A stretch of DNA of 64,000 nt from the NCBI RefSeq assembly GCF_900101815.1, contig NZ_FNAO01000005.1, forward strand, positions 186,001 to 250,000, in the 5' to 3' direction. The translations under genes and the position numbers were made by a program. The stretch's first letter is position 1, and each line of letters begins with the position of its first letter. The notes below the pieces were generated by a model, which was not told the DNA's origin, did not search any database, and saw only the letters and a list, made by a program, of their open reading frames with translations. Below, piece after piece: positions 15,836-25,562 of this stretch. Origin of the DNA: Pricia antarctica. Lineage in GTDB: Bacteria > Bacteroidota > Bacteroidia > Flavobacteriales > Flavobacteriaceae.

Positions 15836-17293
15836 ATGAAATCCAATCGACTTAAATCAGCAGCAATGCTATTCACGGCAGCCTTGGTGCTATTTCTTTC
15901 GTCCTGTAAGGATAACAATGAAAACAAGGAAATCGCAAGTGTCGACATACCGGCCACGGTAGAAATGAAGGCCACATTAACCTCGCCACCCCACGTACCG
16001 CCCCCTACGGGAAAAAGAAAGGCCAAAAAGCTGATCGTCGATATGGAAATCCTCGAAAAGGAAGGCGAAATGACCAATGGGGTCAAATATATGTATTGGA
16101 CCTTTGGTGGTACGGTGCCCGGAAGTTTTATCCGTACCAAGGTCGGCGATGAGGTGGAATTCCACCTCAAAAACCATCCCGACAATAAATTACCGCACAA
16201 CATCGACCTTCATGCCGTAACCGGTCCAGGAGGTGGAGCGGAATCTTCTTTTGTCGCTCCTGGACATGAAAAAGTGTTCTCCTTTAAGGTGCTAAATCCG
16301 GGACTCTTTGTATACCATTGTGCCACTGCTCCCGTGGGAATGCATATTGCCAATGGCATGTACGGCCTGATCTTGGTGGAGCCCGAAGCTGGTCTACCCG
16401 ATGTGGACAAAGAATATTATGTAATGCAAGGTGATTTTTATACGAAGGGCAATTACGGAGATCGCGGCCTTCAACCCTTCGACATGCAGAAAGCGATCGA
16501 TGAAGATGCCGATTACATAGTCTTTAACGGAAAGGTCGGCGCCCTAACCGGCGATAACGCCATTACGGCCAATGTGGGAGAAACCGTTCGCCTCTATGTG
16601 GGCAACGGTGGCCCCAACCTGGTATCTTCCTTTCATGTAATCGGGGAAATCTTTGATCGGGTGCACATTGAAGGAGGAAACAGCATTAACGAAAACGTGC
16701 AAACTACTTTGATACCCGCCGGTGGTGCAGCTATCGTTGAATTCAAAGTAGAGGTGCCAGGCACATTTATTTTGGTCGACCACTCCATTTTCAGGGCCTT
16801 CAACAAAGGTGCCCTTGGAATGTTGAAAGTGCAGGGCGATGAAAACAAGAACATCTATTCCGGCGAATTGCGAGATGACATCTATTTACCGGAAGGTGGC
16901 GGCATTCAGAGTATGCCCAGTATAGCGGAAGGATTGGAATCCGAAATTCCCGCCAAATCGATGGCCGAAATGCTGGAATTCGGCAAGCAAACCTACATGC
17001 AGACCTGTTTCGCCTGCCACCAGGGCGAGGGCCAAGGAGTACCGAACGCTTTCCCGCCCTTGGCAAAATCCGATTACCTGAATGCCGATCCCGAAAGGGC
17101 GATAGGTATCGTTCTTCACGGTAAAACCGGCGAAATTACCGTCAACGGGGAGAAATATAACAGCGTTATGACCGCCCAGACCTTATCCGACGATGAGATT
17201 GCCAACGTGCTGACCTACGTTTATAACAGCTGGGGCAATTCCAAAAAAGAAGTGACGCCGGCGATGGTAAAATCCGTCCGGGCCGAAAAATAA
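15836..17293 (+). CDS. nirK: Copper nitrite reductase with C-terminal cytochrome c domain
   Basis: A 485-aa periplasmic lipoprotein (lipobox LFLSSC, C24) reducing nitrite to NO. Type-1 copper ligands: H121, C162, H170 and M175 ([26 protein letters not shown]). Type-2 ligands: H126, H161 and H267 ([11 protein letters not shown]); catalytic Asp D124. A cytochrome c domain (about 380-485) follows, with C391-C394-H395 ([20 protein letters not shown]), which can feed electrons to the type-1 copper. The ATG at 15836 is chosen because it begins the lipoprotein signal. nirV follows by 10 bp, then sco. Controlled by the palindrome at 15728. Confidence 0.97.
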   Translation: MKSNRLKSAAMLFTAALVLFLSSCKDNNENKEIASVDIPATVEMKATLTSPPHVPPPTGKRKAKKLIVDMEILEKEGEMTNGVKYMYWTFGGTVPGSFIRTKVGDEVEFHLKNHPDNKLPHNIDLHAVTGPGGGAESSFVAPGHEKVFSFKVLNPGLFVYHCATAPVGMHIANGMYGLILVEPEAGLPDVDKEYYVMQGDFYTKGNYGDRGLQPFDMQKAIDEDADYIVFNGKVGALTGDNAITANVGETVRLYVGNGGPNLVSSFHVIGEIFDRVHIEGGNSINENVQTTLIPAGGAAIVEFKVEVPGTFILVDHSIFRAFNKGALGMLKVQGDENKNIYSGELRDDIYLPEGGGIQSMPSIAEGLESEIPAKSMAEMLEFGKQTYMQTCFACHQGEGQGVPNAFPPLAKSDYLNADPERAIGIVLHGKTGEITVNGEKYNSVMTAQTLSDDEIANVLTYVYNSWGNSKKEVTPAMVKSVRAEK

Positions 17294-17303
17294 AATAGCA
17301 ACT

Positions 17304-18080
17304 ATGGATTCCTTCCTCAAAATCATACTTATTTCGCTATGCATTGCCATTTTTCAACCGGTCTTTGCACAGGATGATATGGCCATGGTCCGGGGAGGAA
17401 CCTACATTCCCCTTTACGGTGTGGATTCCACGGCCGTAACCATCGATGATTTTTCGATGGATGTCTATCCGGTAACCAACGCCGATTATCTGGAATTTGT
17501 CCAGGAATTCCCGCAATGGCAAAAAAGCAAGGTCAAACCGCTGTTCGCCGATGGCAGTTATTTAAACGCTTGGGAGAGCGACCTTTCGTACCCAAACCGG
17601 TTTTCGGCCGATGCCCCGGTAACGAACGTTTCGTGGTTCGCCGCCAAAAAATACTGCGAATGCCAAGGAAAAAGGCTGCCCACCATCGATGAATGGGAAT
17701 TTGCGGCGATGGCCGATGAAAAAACCGCCGATGCCAGAAAGAAGGAATCCTATAACCAAAAGATATTAGACTGGTACGAGGCTCCCAAAACCTTCAACAA
17801 CGAAATCGGCTCTACCTTTAAAAACTATTGGGGCATCTATGACCTGCACGGCTTGGTCTGGGAGTGGACGATGGATTTCAACTCCGTTTTGATCTCGGGG
17901 GAATCGAGAAAAGACGTGGACAAAGACAGTAATCTGTTCTGTGGAAGTGCGGCCGTCGGGGCATCGGACCTGATGAACTATGCTGCCTTTATGCGCTACG
18001 CCTTTAGGGGCAGCATGAAGGCCAACTATTCCGTAAAGAACCTGGGATTCCGTTGTGCCAAGGACATCCCTAAAATCTAA
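17304..18080 (+). CDS. nirV: SUMF1/FGE-fold protein, NirV-like
   Basis: A 258-aa secreted protein with a signal peptide (MDSFLKIILISLCIAIFQPVFAQ). The formylglycine-generating-enzyme fold is recognised from VYPVTNADYLEFV, APVTNVSWFAAKKYCECQGKRLPTIDEWEFAA, GLVWEWTMDF and a C-terminal NLGFRCAKD. The paired active-site cysteines of true FGE are not visible, so it is probably not a sulfatase activator. Genes of this type downstream of nirK are called nirV; their role in copper nitrite reductase function is not settled. It lies 10 bp after nirK and 6 bp before sco. Confidence 0.88.
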   Translation: MDSFLKIILISLCIAIFQPVFAQDDMAMVRGGTYIPLYGVDSTAVTIDDFSMDVYPVTNADYLEFVQEFPQWQKSKVKPLFADGSYLNAWESDLSYPNRFSADAPVTNVSWFAAKKYCECQGKRLPTIDEWEFAAMADEKTADARKKESYNQKILDWYEAPKTFNNEIGSTFKNYWGIYDLHGLVWEWTMDFNSVLISGESRKDVDKDSNLFCGSAAVGASDLMNYAAFMRYAFRGSMKANYSVKNLGFRCAKDIPKI

Positions 18081-18086
18081 ATTGAA

Positions 18087-18791
18087 ATGAAAAAAATAAC
18101 CTACATCCTGTTCCTCATTTTGCCTGTGGCCAATTTATCCTCTTGCTATACCAAAAAGAAAAACGACCTCGCTATGGTCGAATATCAATGCCCCATGAAA
18201 TGTGAAGGGGACAAGATTTTCGCCGAACCGGGCACGTGCTTGGTCTGCAGAATGGATTTACAGCCTGTAGAAACAAAAATCGAGGAAACCGATGAAATTT
18301 CAGGCCTATCAATCTACAACCTGCCCTCAAAGTGGACGACCCAGAACAATTCACAGATCGAGCTCAAGACACTCAAGGGCGAAGTAGTCGTCATGGTCAT
18401 GATATATACCTCTTGCCAAGCGGCCTGCCCAAGGTTGGTGGCCGATATGCGGGGCATCGAAAAACAGATTCCCGAAGCCCAAAAAAATAAAGTGAAATTC
18501 GTATTGGTCAGTATCGACCCTGAAACCGATACCCCCGAACGGCTCAAGGAATTCTCCATTGAAAATGAACTGGATTCCAATCAATGGGTCTTACTTCGGG
18601 GTTCCGAAATGGACACCCGTGAATTTGCCGCCGTGCTGGCGGTAAACTACAAACAGATTTCCCCGATGGATTTTTCGCACTCTAACATCATCAGCGTTTT
18701 CGATGAAAAAGGTGAATTGGCCTACCAAAAAGAAGGGCTTGGAGTGAACCACAAGGCGACGGTCTCAAAAATTTTGGAATTAGTGAACTAA
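18087..18791 (+). CDS. SCO family copper chaperone with N-terminal heavy-metal-binding motif
   Basis: A 234-aa lipoprotein (C20 in NLSSC). Residues 33-58 hold a YxCPM-type metal-binding motif, YQCPMKCEGDKIFAEPG followed by C51 and C54, of the kind attached to copper-handling proteins. The SCO1/SenC thioredoxin-fold domain (75-234) has the copper site C110-x3-C114 (CQAAC) and H198 (FSHSNII). SCO proteins insert copper into CuA or related sites. As last gene of the nirK operon, with nosZ encoded nearby, it plausibly serves NirK or the CuA site of NosZ. The two-domain fusion is noteworthy. Confidence 0.92.
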   Translation: MKKITYILFLILPVANLSSCYTKKKNDLAMVEYQCPMKCEGDKIFAEPGTCLVCRMDLQPVETKIEETDEISGLSIYNLPSKWTTQNNSQIELKTLKGEVVVMVMIYTSCQAACPRLVADMRGIEKQIPEAQKNKVKFVLVSIDPETDTPERLKEFSIENELDSNQWVLLRGSEMDTREFAAVLAVNYKQISPMDFSHSNIISVFDEKGELAYQKEGLGVNHKATVSKILELVN

Positions 18792-18985
18792 AAAGTATTA
18801 AATAACCAACCGTTTCGTTGAAATGGCCACCTTCTTAAATCCATTCCCTAAGTTCTTATCCCATCTTCCAAAATTTGGCAAATTTATTAACGAACATTCT
18901 CAAGGTTGAATATTTTGTTAACTTTTTCTGTTAATAAATTTTAAATGTATTCATTATCAATTATTTATATCTATTTTTTGTACAC

Positions 18986-19033
18986 TTTATGATTTTTGTC
19001 ATAAAAATGTTACTTTCTTTTTGACTAATTTTA
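18986..19033 (+). promoter_or_regulatory. Crp/Fnr-type site and promoter of nrdJ
   Basis: Perfect arms TTTATGA-N6-TCATAAA at 18986-19005 (centre 18995.5), with -7 element TAATTTTA at 19026-19033, 37.5 bp from the centre. No cobalamin-riboswitch-like structure is seen in the rest of this AT-rich 283-bp gap. Confidence 0.75.
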
Positions 19034-19074
19034 GTACATAATTAGCGCCTTTTCAAACCAAAATAGAATTTAAA

Positions 19075-21627
19075 ATGCACCCTACAACATTCCCGATCCC
19101 CACCACCAACTACACCCAAAAAGAAGCCTTTGAAGCTTCACTGATCTATTTCAAAGGCGACGACCTGGCCGCCCGTGTTTGGGTCAACAAATATGCCCTT
19201 AAAGATTCGGACGGGAATATTTACGAACGGACTCCCGATGATATGCACCAAAGGATCGCAAGCGAAATCGCTCGGGTCGAAGCAAAATATCCGAATCCGA
19301 TGAACGGGGAAGAAATTTTCGATTTGATAAAAAATTTCAAATATATAGTCCCCCAAGGCAGCCCTATGGCGGGTATCGGCAATCCGTTTCAGATCGCATC
19401 CCTTTCCAATTGTTTTGTGATCGGTACCGATGGCACCTCGGATTCGTACGGCGGCATAATGAAGATCGACCAAGAACAGGTACAATTGATGAAACGCCGT
19501 GGCGGGGTCGGGCATGACCTTTCACATATCCGGCCCAAGGGCTCCCCGGTAAAGAATTCGGCCTTGACCTCGACCGGGCTGGTGCCTTTTATGGAACGCT
19601 ATTCAAATTCTACCCGCGAAGTGGCGCAAGATGGGCGAAGGGGCGCGCTGATGTTGTCCGTTTCGATCAACCATCCCGATGTGGAGGATTTTATCGACGC
19701 CAAAATGGAACAAGGCAAGGTAACGGGCGCCAATATTTCTGTACGGATGGACGATGCCTTTATGAAAGCGGTCGAAGCTGAAGACACTTACACGCAAAAA
19801 TTCCCTATCCATAGTGCCGACCCCAAATACTCAAAAGAGATTGAGGCCTCCCGATTATGGGAAAAAATTGTCCATAATGCCTGGAAGTCCGCCGAACCGG
19901 GAATTCTGTTCTGGGATACGATCATTAGAGAATCGGTGCCGGATTGTTATGCCGATCTAGGCTATAAAACGGTCTCCACGAACCCTTGCGGTGAAATTCC
20001 CCTTTGCCCTTACGATTCCTGCCGTTTGTTGGCGATCAACCTTTTTTCTTATGTAGATGCGCCCTTTACCGAAAAGGCATCCTTCAATTTTCCGCTCTTT
20101 AAAAAGCATATTGCGGCGGCACAGCGCATTATGGACGACATCATCGATCTGGAGCTCGAAAAAGTGGATGCCATCCTAAATAAAATCGCCGACGATCCTG
20201 AAGAGGAAGCGACCAAAATGGTGGAATACCAACTTTGGCAGAACATCATGAAAAAAGCCCAAGAAGGCCGACGTACAGGTATCGGCATCACAGCCGAAGG
20301 CGATTTGTTGGCGGCCCTTGGTTTGCGCTATGGCAGTAAAAAGGCCAATGAATTTTCCGTTGAAGTACATAAAACAATTGCCTTGGAAGCCTATCGGGCA
20401 TCGGTAAACACGGCACGGGAACGCGGTGCCTTCGAGATTTTCGATGCGGAACGGGAAAAGGAAAATCCGTTTATCCTCCGGTTAAAGGAAGCCGACGAGA
20501 AACTGTACTACGAAATGCTCGAACACGGCCGACGAAATATTGCGCTGTTGACCATCGCCCCCACGGGCACCACAAGTTTGATGACACAGACTACCTCGGG
20601 TATCGAGCCGGTATTTCTTCCCGTCTATAAACGCCGTAGAAAAGTAAACCCGAACGATAAGGAGGCCCGGGTGGACTTTGTGGACGAAGTGGGCGATTCT
20701 TGGGAAGAATATCTGGTTTTCCATCACCAGTTCAAGGCCTGGATGACGGCCAAAGGTTACGATACCGATAAAAAATATTCCCAAGACGAAATCAATGCCA
20801 TCGTAAAAAAGTCACCCTATTACAAGGCTACTTCGAACGATGTGGACTGGTTGAGCAAAGTGCGTTTACAGGGTGCGGTGCAAAAGTGGGTAGACCACTC
20901 CATCAGCGTTACCATCAACTTGCCCAACGATGTTTCGGAAGAACTGGTGGCACAATTATACCTCGAAGCTTGGAAAGCCGGTTGCAAGGGCGTGACCGTC
21001 TATCGAGATGGATCCCGTTCGGGGGTTCTTATATCTAACGATGGTCAAAAAGAGGAAGGCAAGGACACTCTGACGGCCTTCCCTACCAAGCGGCCACAGA
21101 TCCTTGGGGCCGACGTAGTTCGTTTTCAGAACAATAAGGAAAAATGGATCGCCTTTATCGGACTTATCGAAGACCAACCTTATGAAATCTTTACCGGGCT
21201 GGCCGATGATGAAGACGGTATCTTGATTCCCCGTTGGGTGGATAAGGGGTTGATTATCAAAAACCGGAACGAGGACGGAACCTCCCGCTATGATTTTCAA
21301 TACAAGAACGCTAGAGGTTACAAAACCACGATCGAAGGATTATCCCATAAGTTCGACCCCGAATATTGGAACTACGCCAAACTGATATCCAGCACCCTAC
21401 GGCACGGCATGCCCATCGAAAAGGTTGTTGACCTTATCGGCAGCTTGCAACTCGATAGCGAACAAATCAACACCTGGAAAAACGGAGTGGCCCGGGCATT
21501 AAAACGATATGTGGCCGATGGTGCCTCAGCAAAAGGGCAACAATGCAGCAATTGCAAGTCGACGAACCTGATTTATCAAGAAGGTTGTCTGACCTGTAAA
21601 GATTGTGGATCTTCAAAATGTGGATAG
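19075..21627 (+). CDS. nrdJ: Adenosylcobalamin-dependent ribonucleotide reductase (class II)
   Basis: An 850-aa cytosolic enzyme making deoxyribonucleotides without O2. Class II/NrdJ blocks: SLSNCFVIGTDGTSDSYGGI, MKRRGGVGHDLSHIRPKGSPV, STNPCGEIPLCPYDSCRLLAINLF and APTGTTSLMTQTTSGIEPVF. The C-terminus carries a zinc-ribbon-like tail with four CxxC-type cysteines (CSNCKSTN and CLTCKDCG) thought to assist reduction. Its dependence on B12 rather than O2 suits anoxic growth. It is monocistronic, with a Crp/Fnr-type palindrome upstream and the nos operon convergent downstream. Confidence 0.96.
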   Translation: MHPTTFPIPTTNYTQKEAFEASLIYFKGDDLAARVWVNKYALKDSDGNIYERTPDDMHQRIASEIARVEAKYPNPMNGEEIFDLIKNFKYIVPQGSPMAGIGNPFQIASLSNCFVIGTDGTSDSYGGIMKIDQEQVQLMKRRGGVGHDLSHIRPKGSPVKNSALTSTGLVPFMERYSNSTREVAQDGRRGALMLSVSINHPDVEDFIDAKMEQGKVTGANISVRMDDAFMKAVEAEDTYTQKFPIHSADPKYSKEIEASRLWEKIVHNAWKSAEPGILFWDTIIRESVPDCYADLGYKTVSTNPCGEIPLCPYDSCRLLAINLFSYVDAPFTEKASFNFPLFKKHIAAAQRIMDDIIDLELEKVDAILNKIADDPEEEATKMVEYQLWQNIMKKAQEGRRTGIGITAEGDLLAALGLRYGSKKANEFSVEVHKTIALEAYRASVNTARERGAFEIFDAEREKENPFILRLKEADEKLYYEMLEHGRRNIALLTIAPTGTTSLMTQTTSGIEPVFLPVYKRRRKVNPNDKEARVDFVDEVGDSWEEYLVFHHQFKAWMTAKGYDTDKKYSQDEINAIVKKSPYYKATSNDVDWLSKVRLQGAVQKWVDHSISVTINLPNDVSEELVAQLYLEAWKAGCKGVTVYRDGSRSGVLISNDGQKEEGKDTLTAFPTKRPQILGADVVRFQNNKEKWIAFIGLIEDQPYEIFTGLADDEDGILIPRWVDKGLIIKNRNEDGTSRYDFQYKNARGYKTTIEGLSHKFDPEYWNYAKLISSTLRHGMPIEKVVDLIGSLQLDSEQINTWKNGVARALKRYVADGASAKGQQCSNCKSTNLIYQEGCLTCKDCGSSKCG

Positions 21628-21967
21628 GGGAAGTTTTTGCTTTCAAAAAACCCACTGCCCGGCCAACCAGAAACAATTAGGCTTTGTGGCTACCACCACT
21701 TGGGGATAAAAAGAAAGCGCATGCTTATTTTTTTGATAGGATATTGTTAAGAATTATCAGCAATTAATGCTCCTTTTATCTTTAATTTCAAAGGTAAATC
21801 TCCGCTATGGGTGAGCATATGATCTTTGTCTGAAATTCAAAAAATATCGAGGAATTTTAGCGACCGCTTTCCAAACTAAGGATTTTCCCCGGTAAATTTG
21901 TGGCGATACGCTTCTATTGTTGAAGTCGGACGAGGAGACCCTACGGCATCGGAAGAAGTCATCTGGC
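21628..21967. other. Intergenic region between convergent nrdJ and nosY
   Basis: In these 340 bases I see no supported gene. A short frame at 21898-22083 runs into nosY and is discarded. No strong terminator is visible; only a weak GTGGCTACCAC self-complementary stretch near 21690. Confidence 0.5.
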
Positions 21968-22750
21968 CTAAAAATCCTTTTGCTTCGATTTATGAATCAA
22001 TCGCCAGATGGGTAAGACAGTCCAAAGAACCAACATTAACATGGAGACGAGAAAACCTTGGTTGGTACCAAAAAATTGCTTGAAAACGGCTCCGGTATAT
22101 CCCAAAAGGGCGGAAATATCCAATTTTAAAAGAATCAAGGTTCGGGAAAGATCGATTGGGTTGAACATCGTCGCCACCAACGAAAAGGTATCCAAAGGAT
22201 ATTCCTCAAATACAATCAGCGACATTAGAAAAAGTCCGTCGTAGATGACCGCCAAGAACAGCCAAAGCAATACGGCGTACCCAAAACCCTTGATTTTGTT
22301 TTCGTTGGAAAGCGCAATGTTAAACGATAATGCCGTAAAGATCATGGTCAAAAACGCTCCCGTGACCAGCAGCAACGAAAAATCGAAAATGGCATCGCTA
22401 CGGAAAAGTCCGTAGAGGACGAAGGGAATGCCAAGGCCCAGAACGAGGCTTAAGGTCAACGAACCGGCCACGCCCAAATATTGGCCCAAGAAAATGGACG
22501 AACGCTTAACGGGCTGCGCCAGCAGAAGTTCCGTAAACTCCTTGGAATTGTAAAAATACATGACCCCGAAAATCGTTCCGATCAAGGGTACCAATACGAT
22601 AATAATATTCATCAGGGTAATGACCGCCTTTGAAACATCGTTGTTCAAGAACAACAGCACAAAGCCCAACGCTAGGTAGAATAAAAAATAGACATAGCTC
22701 CACCGGCTACGAATCAGGTCATAAAAACTGTATTTGAGTATCTTAAACAT
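21968..22750 (-). CDS. nosY: Nos ABC-type transporter permease
   Basis: A 260-aa membrane protein with about six helices, starting MFKILKYSFYDLIRSRWSYVYF and carrying the ABC-2 type pattern (FTELLLAQPVKRSSIFLGQYLGVAGSLTLSLVLG). With NosF it forms the NosDFY complex that matures the copper centres of N2O reductase. Its start overlaps the nosF stop by 8 bp, indicating translational coupling. It is the last gene of the nos operon. Confidence 0.93.
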   Translation of the reverse strand: MFKILKYSFYDLIRSRWSYVYFLFYLALGFVLLFLNNDVSKAVITLMNIIIVLVPLIGTIFGVMYFYNSKEFTELLLAQPVKRSSIFLGQYLGVAGSLTLSLVLGLGIPFVLYGLFRSDAIFDFSLLLVTGAFLTMIFTALSFNIALSNENKIKGFGYAVLLWLFLAVIYDGLFLMSLIVFEEYPLDTFSLVATMFNPIDLSRTLILLKLDISALLGYTGAVFKQFFGTNQGFLVSMLMLVLWTVLPIWRLIHKSKQKDF

Positions 22751-23453
22751 TGGCTGGGGTGGTTGTTATGGCCGCGATGGCGCGTTCTACGGTAGTTTGG
22801 CCGGTTAGCTTTTTCAATGCCGGGATAGTACCCTTGAAATAAATCCTTCCCTCCAAAAGGTATACGATTTCGTCAGCAATCTCTTCGACAAACTGCATAA
22901 TGTGTGAGGTGAGCAAAATAGTTTTGCCCTTTTTCTTTTCTTTCTGGATCAGTTCCTTTAATCGGATCATGGCCATGGGGTCTAGCCCACTGGTAGGTTC
23001 ATCGAGAATGATCAAAGGGTTGTCGAACATAAAAGAAAGAACGATATTCACTTTCTGTTTGGTACCACCCGAAAGGGTCGCCAATTTTTTGTTTAAAAAA
23101 GGTTCTAGGCCGAATAGCGTGATCAGTTCTTCTTCGTCGCTCGGTTTTTGCCGAAGGTCCTTGATCATTCGAATCAGCTCCTTTACTTTTAAATTACCGG
23201 GGAAATTCGCGATTTGGGGCAGATAATTGATGCCTTCGCGATATTTCCATTTGTTTTTGATGGAATGTCCATCGATCGAGATGTTGCCTTTGTTGGGTAC
23301 TACCATGCCTAAAATCCCTTTTATCAAGGTGGTCTTGCCCGAACCGTTGGGGCCGAGGACGGCGAAAATGCCGCCCATTTCGATATTCAGGTCGAGGCCT
23401 GTCAGGACTTCGTTCTTACCGAATTTCTTATGTAGCTTTTGTATTACTATCAT
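22743..23453 (-). CDS. nosF: Nos ABC-type transporter ATPase
   Basis: A 236-aa ABC ATPase. Walker A is GPNGSGKTT (about 35-43), signature LSGGTKQK, Walker B PLIILDEPTSGLDP and the H-loop LLTSHIM. It powers NosY and acts with the periplasmic beta-helix protein NosD in assembly of the NosZ copper sites. It follows nosD by about 60 bp and overlaps nosY. Confidence 0.95.
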   Translation of the reverse strand: MIVIQKLHKKFGKNEVLTGLDLNIEMGGIFAVLGPNGSGKTTLIKGILGMVVPNKGNISIDGHSIKNKWKYREGINYLPQIANFPGNLKVKELIRMIKDLRQKPSDEEELITLFGLEPFLNKKLATLSGGTKQKVNIVLSFMFDNPLIILDEPTSGLDPMAMIRLKELIQKEKKKGKTILLTSHIMQFVEEIADEIVYLLEGRIYFKGTIPALKKLTGQTTVERAIAAITTTPANV

Positions 23454-23515
23454 TTTTTAATGTACAAAGTAGTTAGTTCCCCGTATTTATTTTCACTGAC
23501 GACCGCGACTGCTTT

Positions 23516-24787
23516 CTACTTACTTTTTACGGCCAATTGAGGCTCCTTACTGCCTGCTTTCTTCATCAACGGATTCGCATCCAAGAGATTATCGGGCGTA
23601 AAGACCGGCGACACTTTTTCGGAGAAATCGATGATATCCATAAAAAGGCTTCTCAGCAATATTATCGTTTCGGGAGTACGGTTTACGATATATGAAAACA
23701 ATTTTACGGGGCGATAGGGCACGTCGCCGATACCGTCTTTGTCGAGGTCGTAGCCCGTGTATTCGCTCCAATAATTCTTATCGAAAACATTGTCGTTCAA
23801 GTTGCTATTGTACGATAGGTCGAAGGAATTGTACAAGAAATTGTTGTTCGTGAAGGTATTGCCGTAAATCGCGCCCCTCACACGCAATGCCCATCCATTA
23901 CCGATAAAATTATTTTTGTTGTACGCTATTCGGTTGGTACCCTCTATACTGATGCCAATTGTGTTTTCCTCAAAAGTATTTCCGATGATTTCGGCATCGT
24001 TGATTTCCTTTAGCAATAGGCCATAGGATGCCGTGCCCCAATTTTCCCGAAAGATGTTGTGCCGCATATCGATGAATTTTGAGAACATTACGGCCACCCC
24101 TGCCCCATTGTTCTCAAAGACATTGTTTTCATAAACATCGTGGTTCGAGAACATAAAATGGAGTCCGTAACGCACATTATTGTGGCTATGGTTGTTCTTG
24201 ACGGTGCAGTTGTCGGCGAATTCAAAATAGATACCGTCCCTTACGTTTCGGATTTCGTTGCCGATTATCTCGATATTCTTGGCGTACCAAAGATGGATGC
24301 CGTTGCCGGAGCCAAACTCGTCGACGGCATCGCCCTTAATCTTGTTGTTGATAATCTTGCCATGGGACGCCTTTTCGAGATAAATACCGAAAAACAGTTT
24401 TTCAAGCACCACGTTACGGATCTCGAAATTTTTATTCTTGATCATACGGATGGCCGCATGGTCTTTGGTGTAGCTGGTGCCTACATTTATGATTTTCAGT
24501 CCGTCGAGTATGACCCCATCGGCGGTAACGGTAATTATCTCGCCCTTATCCTCACCGTCGATTATGGGAAGGTTCTGACCGATTAGGGTCAAGGGTTTGT
24601 CAATATGAATGTTGAATTCCTTATAGGTGCCCGCTTTAATGAGAAGTGTATCATAATCGACGGCTATTTCTACACCCTCTTTTATGGATTTAGTTTCACA
24701 GGATGGACATATCGTTATAGTTTGTGCGTGAAGCGAATGGCCTAGGCACAGGCATACCATAAAAAAAATTCCTTGCCAATATTTCAT
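23516..24787 (-). CDS. nosD: Periplasmic copper-maturation beta-helix protein
   Basis: The ATG at 24787 is chosen (MKYWQGIFFMVCLCLGHSLHAQ, a signal peptide), giving 424 aa. The body (about 60-340) is a right-handed beta helix with repeats such as IIGNEIRNVRDGIYFEFADN, NNVRYGLHFMFSNH and IIGNTFEENTIGISIEGTNR, of the NosD/CASH family. It docks on NosFY and participates in copper handling for NosZ. A Cys pair near the mature N-terminus (ITICPSCETKS) could be a metal site. It is preceded by a small unrecognised frame and nosL. Confidence 0.93.
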   Translation of the reverse strand: MKYWQGIFFMVCLCLGHSLHAQTITICPSCETKSIKEGVEIAVDYDTLLIKAGTYKEFNIHIDKPLTLIGQNLPIIDGEDKGEIITVTADGVILDGLKIINVGTSYTKDHAAIRMIKNKNFEIRNVVLEKLFFGIYLEKASHGKIINNKIKGDAVDEFGSGNGIHLWYAKNIEIIGNEIRNVRDGIYFEFADNCTVKNNHSHNNVRYGLHFMFSNHDVYENNVFENNGAGVAVMFSKFIDMRHNIFRENWGTASYGLLLKEINDAEIIGNTFEENTIGISIEGTNRIAYNKNNFIGNGWALRVRGAIYGNTFTNNNFLYNSFDLSYNSNLNDNVFDKNYWSEYTGYDLDKDGIGDVPYRPVKLFSYIVNRTPETIILLRSLFMDIIDFSEKVSPVFTPDNLLDANPLMKKAGSKEPQLAVKSK

Positions 24788-24833
24788 TGAATTATAGGTT
24801 GAAGGTGATAATATCCTACTACATCTGCCAACT

Positions 24834-25058
24834 TCATCGGTCTTCCCTAAACTTCCCAATGATATCCATGCTATTAATGCGATAAACAATCGGAATTTTT
24901 CGTTCTTGTAAGCGGCTTGAAAATTTAGGTATGAATTTCGGGGACTCTGCGTTTCTGTTTGCTAAGGTACGCTGTACGCCTTCGGCTTCCAATAATTCTA
25001 GACATTCCGACGTTTCCATATTTTTTATAGTGGTGTTTTCACCGTCCGTCGCTCTCAT
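24834..25058 (-). CDS. Possible small protein inside the nos operon
   Basis: A 74-codon frame fills the 281-bp gap between nosL and nosD on the same strand, starting 10 bp after the nosL stop (MRATDGENTTIKNMETSECL) and ending KFREDR. It is soluble and charged, with a single Cys and no signal peptide. I do not recognise a family, and known nos operons have no such gene. It may be real or leader sequence for nosD. Confidence 0.35.
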   Translation of the reverse strand: MRATDGENTTIKNMETSECLELLEAEGVQRTLANRNAESPKFIPKFSSRLQERKIPIVYRINSMDIIGKFREDR

Positions 25059-25068
25059 CTATTTACGT

Positions 25069-25503
25069 TTATTGGTTTGTTAACCGTTTTTTAAGCTCTT
25101 CCCAAGTAAACAGTTCACCCTGCAATTCGGATTGAACGCTATCCGCGGCTGCCCTATTTTCGAAAGCGGACAAGTTCCCGCCCATAGGACTGGTGATATT
25201 CTTGCTAATGAGATAGGTAGCCTTGGTGCCATTGATCAATTGACCGGGATTCTCGAAATCGTTGACCAAGAAAAGCGCTATTTTAGTGTCATTGGTATCC
25301 TTGAGATCGTTCATCATACATTCTATGGCATCAAACTTAAAGGCTTTGCCGGTATCGGTCACATATTCCGTGGCATGTTGTTTGTCGACGATTGTCATGC
25401 TACAATAATGACAGGCGTCGGAACCGTAATTAATGGGGTCGGAATCTATTTTGCATCCTCCCAGAATCAAGAGGGAAATAAGCAAAATGCTAGTGTATTT
25501 CAT
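25069..25503 (-). CDS. nosL: Copper chaperone lipoprotein of N2O reductase
   Basis: A 144-aa lipoprotein (C17 in LLILGGC). The NosL metal site C31-x2-C34-x-M36 (CHYCSM) is followed by AFKFDAIECMMNDL and TYLISKNITSPMGGNLSAFENR, all standard for the family. It delivers Cu(I) to apo-NosZ outside the cytoplasm. It lies 59 bp downstream of the nos membrane-protein gene. Confidence 0.94.
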   Translation of the reverse strand: MKYTSILLISLLILGGCKIDSDPINYGSDACHYCSMTIVDKQHATEYVTDTGKAFKFDAIECMMNDLKDTNDTKIALFLVNDFENPGQLINGTKATYLISKNITSPMGGNLSAFENRAAADSVQSELQGELFTWEELKKRLTNQ

Positions 25504-25562
25504 TTTTCGTTATTTCATTTATGTAAATAACATTGTTTACCCTTTAACCTATTATCCCCAGG

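Noticed and set aside
18792-18985. Cobalamin riboswitch upstream of nrdJ
   Set aside because: The region is AT-rich and I see no B12-box-like conserved segment or matching stems; only a covariance search could settle it.
21898-22083. Short plus-strand frame opposite the end of nosY
   Set aside because: It overlaps the nosY coding region on the other strand and shows no recognisable domain or promoter.
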